Assembly: GCF_943734655.1 (NCBI RefSeq)
Contig: NC_071354.1
Location: 139,548,642 to 139,612,641, forward strand
Source of the DNA: Sabethes cyaneus
Lineage: Eukaryota > Arthropoda > Insecta > Diptera > Culicidae
DNA: 64,000 nt
Direction of reading: 5' to 3'
Part shown: positions 58,901 to 64,000 of the stretch, piece after piece
Numbering within the stretch: the first letter of the stretch is position 1
Layout: every line of letters begins with the position of its first letter
Notes under the pieces: model-generated
What the model was told of the DNA's origin: nothing
Database searches by the model: none
Seen by the model: the letters and a program-made list of their open reading frames with translations, nothing else
Made by a program: the position numbers and the translations under genes

Positions 58901-60078
58901 ATGCACCTCAGATTTCTCTTCACAGAATGTTAGTATTGGTCAAAACAATTAATTTAAAGAAGGGCTTAAAATATTCTATCTTGGGTTTTTTGCAAAATTC
59001 AATTTTCAAGGTTAATTAGGGGTCATCCTCTCTCAAGAGATCCGACACAAATGCAATAAGGCTTGTACAAGTTTGAAAAAAAGTTTATGTCCTGGTCTCA
59101 AAATATTGTTGAAGGGGAGGGGGGGGGGGGGGGGTAACAAGAAAAAAATAATTACATCATACCTTCAATAACTAAACAAAAGAGATAAAACCAGCGTTTA
59201 TTTTTACATATTATTAAAACTTTAATACAAAATTTTGAACATTGCTTAAATTGTAGCTCAAACCGAACCAAATTTCAATATTTTTCGACCATAAAGTATG
59301 CATCCTGGTAGAGATGAGCCAGTTTGATAATAGTGGAGTGCCACAGGATCACTTTATTTATCTTTATTTGAATTTTACATTAAACTTTCGTGTCACTCGG
59401 TCAATTATCTTGTTTTTCTGAACTATCCAAATCCGTGACACTTACTAGTTCATAACTCGGTAATCACGAAATAGTATCGTAATCTACTCATCGCGTGAAA
59501 ATGGCAGTTTACACTTTTTTACTTGGAACAAGTAAAATATCTGCTTATCACTCAAGAATGCAACATAATAATACACTTTATTTTTTTAAACCTTCGCTTC
59601 ATACATGAAGTGACTTGCTTCATTTGTTGAACAGAACGTTTCAAGCAAGCTTCAGTTGAGGTTGGTTGCTGTTTCAATTGACGACGGCAGAAAGTCAGGC
59701 ACAATTTGTCGACATTGACTAGGTTAACTTTAATATGCGTTGCATTGTAGGAAATGTTACTCAAATTCAATTCATTTGCATTCAAAGTTGCTGGCCTTCT
59801 TCTGAATATTTGATAGAAAAGTACAAATGAAAAGTTGAAACCGACAGTCATGATGAAGTGAAACCCGTTTCGCTGACGCTAACTAAAGTCAGTTTGAAAC
59901 TGAAGCGGTGCTGCTTCTGTTGAAACCGAAGCTTCACTGCTTCATTGTTGAGTGACGTTGTCGGGCCCTGACTGTGCATTAATCTTTGTACATGAAATCT
60001 TCATTGATAACCAAACGCTGGGAGAATCTTCCACGAGGAGCGGATTCGAGAAATTTCTGTGTTTAGTTTTTAATTGGT
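55946..60078. other. Unassigned DNA, no gene supported
   Basis: Overlapping ORFs on both strands at 56215-56638, 57621-58275 and 58446-58740 are compositionally ordinary and lack known motifs. GC-richer islands at 56750-57250 and 58400-58620 could be exonic or regulatory, but no splice-supported reading frame emerges. Around 59580-59950, GAAGC and TTGAAAC words recur on both strands, perhaps an old MITE. Confidence 0.35.
59114..59134. repeat. Poly(G) tract
   Basis: GGGGAGG followed by about 15 uninterrupted G residues; long enough to be error-prone in sequencing and to form quadruplex DNA. Confidence 0.9.
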
Positions 60079-60170
60079 TCAAAGTCAAAGTCAAAGTCAA
60101 AGTCAAAGTCAGTCAAAGTCAGTCATAGTCAAAGTCAAAGTCAAGGTCAAAGTCAGTCAAAGTCAAAGTC
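60079..60170. repeat. (AAAGTC)n minisatellite
   Basis: About 15 units alternating between TCAAAG hexamers and shortened TCAG steps (for example TCAAAGTCAGTCAAAGTC). Confidence 0.95.
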
Positions 60171-63100
60171 CCAGCTGAAGTCCGTGAATTTTACTCTAAA
60201 TTTTCCGCCAGATAATGGCCAATTTTAAATAAGAAATGAAATTTCCGCATAAACTGCTTACTTGGGTACGGGAGGGTATTTTCAACCCTGTAGCCAGAAC
60301 AACCTTCAGGAATTATATTGAAACTATATATATTCAAGACAAGATTTTTATACCGGTTGATAGAATAATATTTACTGAATATAGGCGTGTATTTTGGTCT
60401 TAATGAAACGCTAATGAATTTGAGTTATAGTCGCGAGAAATGATGAAGTCGCTGCGGCTAAATTGGGCCTATTTTCTATAGTGGTGTTTGTGTTGTCTAA
60501 ATCCGGCAGGCCGAAAAAGCCTGCGCAGGGATTACTGGTTTTCAAAAACAGATCAAAAGAGAGACCGATGGATAACGTGTCGGTATTACCTACATGTCGG
60601 CGCATTGAAGATAACCAGTTTTGCAGTGACAACAGCTTGCTGCTGGCGCTAGTGTTTCATTGAATCGTTCATATACACTAGCAACAGAAGCAAGTGGTTG
60701 TTACTCAAATACTAGCTATTTCAACACGATAGAAGGGTTTCAGGCGCAACTGCCTCACATATTGGTAGTAGTGTAAATAGAGCACCATATGCAAAATGCT
60801 GCAAATTGCTAGTGAATGAAAATTGATTTATATTTTCATATCAGAGGAGAATTTTTGTGTTCTTCCGTGATAAAAAGAAGTAGAATTGTTCTGTGATACC
60901 ATATATACAGCTGTTTAGTTTTTAGAATAAGTAAACGTGACCATAATTGTGTGTTTTCCAAACCGAATCCGATCAAGAGATCGGACTTCATCCAATCAAG
61001 AGCGAATACGCGTAAGCGATTGCTTCTGTTTTGTTTCAGCCTAATCACGTGCTAGTGAAAAAACAGCGGTTTTGATGTTTATTGAATAAACTTTAGCAAA
61101 TGACTTACATTTTTATGAAAATAGTTATAATTAAAGCCTATGAGTGCTACATTCGTTACGGTATTGCTATATAGTGGCAAAGTTTTTATTTGGGAAAGCG
61201 CAGCTAAAAAGGTAATGTATGCCGAATTTACTAGCGTGCTGGAAATACCTTCCCCTACCCTACCTATAGCTTTGAACTTCATCACCATAAATGAATTATT
61301 TTATGTTGAAAAACAATATACACAAAACAGTCGTAGAATTTAGCTTCTTCGTGAATGACACATTGTTGAAATTTTTAATCAAAAATTCTGTCTTTTCGGC
61401 AGTGAAGGTCATTAAACACGCATTTTATTCAAGTTATAAGCATTGCCTCAGTTGGCATACTGCAAGCCCCCCACAAAAGACTCACACCCATAACAACGGT
61501 TAGGTGTTGCTCAACTTGCATCCGCACGTTCCTAGCGGCCAGCTGCTGTAGCCTGAAATAATATAAATAAGCACCAAAGCACAGCCTGCAGCTTCTCTAT
61601 CGGTGTTATTTCAAGCGGTTCGACACTTGTATCCAATTATGATTATACACATCCCAAGCAGTGCTTCCCAGGCTGGTCTAACGAGCCAAACTCTTGCGTA
61701 GAGACGAACGGGGATCCGGCCAAAACTCTCCCATCCTCCTCTCTACTGACTGGCCAATCGTAATAAAACAAACTCCCACACCCCCCTAGCTCGAGCAGCA
61801 GCAGCAGCAGCACCACAGCAGGAGCAGCAGCAGAAAGACAGACTGTATGTTCGGAAGCGATAGCCAAAGTTTTTGACGCAACGAGTAATTCCTGATGTGT
61901 TCGCCCATCTTCTCCATCCGCTGGCAGCATCTGAGATGTGAGTCGGGGCGGTAGTGTTTTAGCAGCTTTTCATAGCATTTGCAGCTGACGCCCGGTGCAT
62001 TGTGCTAAAAGTGTTGGTACAGCAAGTTTGCGGAAGCGGGTGCGGAGGCGTGCGTGCGAGTGTTGGCCCGTCGTTAGAGTTAGCAACAGGAGAGTGCTTT
62101 TCGGCAGAGCGATTCATTAGGGACAACTTGCAAAATCCTTCATGAGACAAGGGTAATCCTTTATATTTCACTAGTAGCAGTGTTCTACAAAATTCGGAAT
62201 ATGTTAAACCCGATATTGAATGTAGATTATTAATTGATTTAATCGCATCAATTTTGTCATGCATTAATAAATCAATGAGAATAATGGATGTTCAACATCA
62301 AAATCGGAGCTTTCAAAGGCATTCTTTGGCATTGGTTTCGCAAGCTAGATGGATGCAGCTTCTCGTCCCGCGATCAGCATCTTCCCCAGCAAGAGCTTGT
62401 CACATTGAGTCATATTTCATGTACGTTATTTCACCGGTATAAGCACCCTAGGATATGCTATCCAGCTGGCAAAAGAAAAAATTTCACCTTCTTTTTCCAT
62501 TCCATCCAATCTATCTGTGCGCCAAGCAACGGAGAGGAGGGGACATTCTTCAAGGATTGCATCACAACAACAACGTCGGCAGGTTCGCCACTTCCCATGG
62601 GTTCCACCAGAGCCAGCCAGATGATGGTCTTTGTGGGAAAATTCCTATCCCGAGCGTAGCGTTCCTTAGAGCGAAGGTTCCTTAGAACAGCGAGCAGGAG
62701 TTTCTTTTGCTCCACTGATGATGACGATGGTTGTCGATATAACACTGAACAGCACAACATCTGATTATTGGATTATGCTTGAAGCCGACAACTTCCGGGG
62801 GCCAAGCGAGATGCGAAGGCATGCTCGTGTTTGATGCTTGGTTGTTTGAAGTTTTTTATGGGTATTTAAATTCGTTACTTTGTAGGTGAGCGGTATAAAC
62901 GCACCGCGGGAAATTATCTAATTTACCGGTTAAAGGAGTTTATGGTTGTCAATTGTCTTGAAAACGGTATATATGAGCTGTGTTGCCAGACTTTGCAAAA
63001 GAAAAATCCATAGTTTTACCAACTGTATTTTTATCACTGAAGAAAGGGCTACAACTTCATCTCAAAATTAAGCCAAAGACAAATTTAAACAAATTTTAGT

Positions 63101-63280
63101 TTAAAGAAACTGTTGTGCTTCTTTCAACGGTTTGTTAGTATTAAGGGTTCGTTAGTTTTGCAGAAAACTGTAAATTGATTTCGATGTGTAAAAAGCAAAA
63201 CCGAGGTGCTACATTCCGGTATCGAAACTTAACCTTCTATTTTTTTAATAACACAGATTTCGCAGCCAGCTGTTGGAGTA
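60171..63280. other. Unassigned DNA with GC-richer segment
   Basis: AT-rich to 61500, then more balanced text 61500-62130 and 62280-62840 with short overlapping ORFs and no known domain. The (CAG)n tract at 61794 lies in the first GC-richer part, which could be an untranslated exon or promoter area. I cannot define a gene. Confidence 0.35.
61794..61833. repeat. Interrupted (CAG)n tract
   Basis: Six CAG units, then CACCACAGCAGGAG and three more CAG. It is the sort of tract found in insect Gln-rich coding exons, but no long frame surrounds it. Confidence 0.85.
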
Positions 63281-63289
63281 CAGGGCAAT

Positions 63290-63640
63290 TGCAGGGCCAG
63301 TTGCTACGATCCTGTTGACTCTTCGATGCATTTATTTTTAGCCCAATCGTCTTAAACTACGCTTACCGTCTGGCGTAGATGACCTCCGTCGTCACATAGT
63401 TCTTGACTTGGATACCACAGTCATCTGCGAAACCTAGAAATTGATTACCTTTAATGAAAATCGTGGCTCTCGTTTCGATACCCATTCGCCGAATCACTCC
63501 TTCAAGAGCAATACTAAATAGTATGCCAGGATAACCCGCCACCTTGTCTCAACCTTCGCCGCATCTCGAAGGGACTCGATTGATCCTGAGATGCGCACGA
63601 AACACACCACTCGATCCAATGTAGGTCTGATCTGTCGCGT
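63290..63640 (-). pseudogene. RTE-clade reverse-transcriptase fragment
   Basis: On the minus strand SGSIESLRDAAKVE is followed, with frameshifts, by LLKE/ALEGVIRRMGIETRAT, IFIKGNQFLGFADDC and YARR. FADD is the catalytic YXDD-type box of the RT, here still with both Asp. The fragment is short and out of frame in several places. Confidence 0.7.
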
Positions 63641-63714
63641 CTATTTCTCAGGAAAACAGTGTTCATGTATCGTATGCTACTTTGAGGTCCATAAGGATGT
63701 CATGCGCTGGCACG

Positions 63715-64000
63715 TTGTACCCAGCTAGCACCAACTCGTATATCAATGTACGAAAATTATCGTAAATATCTCTTAGCAAATTCGAAATCGTAACTAAAGC
63801 ATGATAAGTAAACTGGGTTCAAGTTGATTTTCTATCGTATATAATGATAATAACTGACATACATACGAATTTCAGCACAAAATCGTATAGCAGTACGAAG
63901 CGAGTCGCGCTTAATCGGATATTATCGTATATAAATATTTATATAACCGTAGCGCTTAAAATTATTCCTAATCACGTATATCGTCTCCAAAATAGTACGG
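63715..64000. repeat. Probable MITE-like AT repeat, cut by window end
   Basis: From ACCCAGCTAGCACCAACTCG onward the text is AT-rich with TCGTATA or CGTATAT recurring at least six times on either strand. Such CGTATA-rich blocks look like interspersed repeats, but the right end lies outside the window and the terminal pairing cannot be checked. Confidence 0.35.

Noticed and set aside
59552..59851. 99-codon minus ORF
   Set aside because: No motif recognised; composed of recurring GAAGC and TTGAAAC words that look like old repeat DNA.

Overview
The window looks like euchromatin from a large, transposon-rich dipteran genome, most likely a culicine mosquito of the Aedes type. This is inferred from three things: a Scratch-family zinc-finger exon with dipteran-style sequence, several relics of the mosquito ITmD37E mariner type next to RTE-clade and R1-clade LINE relics, and long AT-rich intergenic or intronic DNA. 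There are no bacterial operons, CRISPR arrays or rRNA genes.

Only one host gene is secure: the 3'-terminal coding exon of scratch (scrt) on the minus strand, 43716-45148. It carries five zinc fingers, a clean splice acceptor and a stop codon. Its upstream exon was not found inside the window, so 45149-64000 is probably largely intron or upstream DNA. Two weaker host signals lie on the plus strand to its right: a possible 21-codon first exon with a consensus donor (50388-50451) and a TATA-type promoter with a short ORF (51969-52266).

Layout. 0-14 kb: a TA-flanked MITE (792-2030), an internally deleted Tc1/mariner element (2360-3292), a DD34D mariner fragment (about 5.8 kb), a 1.28-kb non-autonomous element (8308-9582), two ITmD37E mariner relics that each carry an insertion (10.0-11.3 and 11.6-13.0 kb), and a LINE 3' end (13.4-14.05 kb). 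17.6-21.25 kb: a 3.6-kb array of an 8-bp unit (CGATTCTT and variants). 24.0-24.6 kb: a 543-bp MITE. 26.2-31.8 kb: LINE and mariner relics, a second copy of the 1.3-kb element sitting inside a perfect 48-bp inverted repeat, and an RTE relic split by an R1 3' fragment with an 11-bp target duplication. 32.75-33.76 kb: a MITE related to the one at 792. 38.2-40.3 kb: mariner and RTE relics. 43.7-45.1 kb: scrt. 45.4-49.4 kb: an R1 relic, a mariner fragment, and a foldback-like element whose arms are 15-bp tandem repeats and whose interior encodes a FLYWCH-like exon. 53.0-55.9 kb: several RTE copies nested in one another. 55.9-64 kb: mostly unassigned DNA with simple repeats and an RTE fragment at 63.3-63.6 kb.

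Most ORFs in the window are chance or transposon-derived. The longest apart from scrt are artefacts of the octamer array, which is stop-free in all three forward frames. The most unusual items are the foldback element with its FLYWCH ORF, the palindrome-nested 1.3-kb element with iterated internal copies of its own terminal motif, and the octamer array with a 710-bp higher-order duplication and a CpG-depleted homogenised block.
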